This document shows positions 5,517 to 5,845 of a stretch of DNA of 5,845 nt, one piece after another. Made by a program: the position numbers and the translations under genes. The number at the start of each line of letters is the position of its first letter. The first letter of the stretch is position 1. Location: assembly GCA_023392555.1 (NCBI GenBank), contig JAEVYW010000068.1, positions 1 to 5,845 on the forward strand. Direction: 5' to 3'. The DNA is from Pseudomonadota bacterium (GTDB taxonomy: Bacteria; Pseudomonadota; Alphaproteobacteria; Sphingomonadales; Sphingomonadaceae). Under the pieces are notes generated by a model. That model was given only the letters and a program-made list of their open reading frames with translations, did no database searches and was not told the DNA's origin.

Positions 5517-5845
5517 GTGGGCGACAAGATCAAGATTGCTTCCTGGAACGTGAATTCGGTCCGTGCGCGGATCGGCATCGTCGAGCGCCTGCTCCGCGAG
5601 GAGCAGCCGGACATCCTGTGCCTTCAGGAAACCAAGGCGACCGACGACATCTTCCCCACGGACTTCTTCGCCAGGCTGGGCTACCGCCACTGGGCGCTCA
5701 AGGGGCAGAAGATGCACCACGGCGTCGCCATCTTCAGCAAGGTCGAGCTTCGTGAGCCCGGCAGCCATGACTGGCAGGACAATGGTGAGGCTCGCCACGT
5801 CGGCGTCCGCCTGCCGTGCGGCCTTCGCCTCGAAAACGTCTACGT
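5517..5845 (+). CDS. xth: Exodeoxyribonuclease III (XthA family AP endonuclease), 5' part
   Basis: The first 109 codons of an exonuclease III-type enzyme, normally about 260-270 residues, run off the right edge. It cuts DNA 5' to abasic sites and degrades 3' ends in base-excision repair, in the cytoplasm. Visible motifs: IASWNVNSVRAR (7-18) with Asn11 corresponding to the active-site Asn near the N-terminus of E. coli ExoIII, LQETK (36-40) with Glu38 as the metal-binding glutamate, HHGVAIFSK (67-75), and ENVYV at the edge, where Tyr109 matches the conserved active-site tyrosine. The catalytic Asp and His residues lie beyond the window. The start must be GTG 5517 because an in-frame TAG lies at 5505-5507 with no other start between. 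No good Shine-Dalgarno is seen, so initiation may be weak or near-leaderless. It is separated from lolA by 260 bp and a terminator. Confidence 0.94.
   Translation, partial: MGDKIKIASWNVNSVRARIGIVERLLREEQPDILCLQETKATDDIFPTDFFARLGYRHWALKGQKMHHGVAIFSKVELREPGSHDWQDNGEARHVGVRLPCGLRLENVY

Noticed and set aside
5331..5798. Minus-strand open frame spanning the lolA-xth gap and the start of xth
   Set aside because: It runs antisense through the conserved xth N-terminus and through the terminator hairpin, and shows no recognisable family features.
1..5845. Mobile element, defence system, CRISPR array or biosynthetic cluster
   Set aside because: All six coding regions are recognisable core housekeeping genes, with no long direct or terminal repeats, no integrase or transposase, and no visible compositional break.

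Overview
The window is an ordinary-looking stretch of chromosome from a high-GC alphaproteobacterium, most likely a sphingomonad (Sphingomonadaceae or a close relative). This rests on the strong G/C bias at third codon positions, a short-linker FtsK, LolA as the lipoprotein carrier, and a UbiH-family hydroxylase - ftsK - lolA - xth order that I recall, without a search, from sphingomonad genomes. I see no tRNA or rRNA, no CRISPR array, no insertion sequence, no phage gene and no sign of recent transfer.

Layout from left to right. (1) The 3' end of a thioredoxin/TPR co-chaperone gene (CnoX/YbbN family) overlaps by an ATGA junction the start of a stand-alone LON substrate-binding-domain protein; both are on the plus strand. 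(2) A UbiH/UbiF-family FAD monooxygenase of ubiquinone biosynthesis lies on the minus strand and converges tail-to-tail on the LON-domain gene with one base between the stop codons. (3) A 100-bp divergent intergenic region separates it from ftsK and holds a probable ftsK promoter, a 7-bp inverted repeat and a hairpin abutting the hydroxylase start codon. (4) ftsK, the DNA translocase, is complete on the plus strand. (5) After 108 bp comes lolA, the periplasmic lipoprotein carrier. (6) A 260-bp gene-free stretch follows, with several inverted repeats, a possible small RNA and a clear GC-rich terminator. (7) The 5' part of xth (exonuclease III family) runs off the right edge.

The genes are housekeeping: redox-linked protein folding and quality control (CnoX, LON-domain protein), quinone synthesis, chromosome segregation at the septum (FtsK), outer-membrane lipoprotein delivery (LolA) and base-excision repair (Xth). 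No new multi-gene system is visible. The parts worth a second look are non-coding: the structured region between lolA and xth, the hairpin at the hydroxylase start, the repeats in the divergent promoter region, and a TGAA/TTCA motif cluster with an EcfG-like promoter spacing upstream of lolA.
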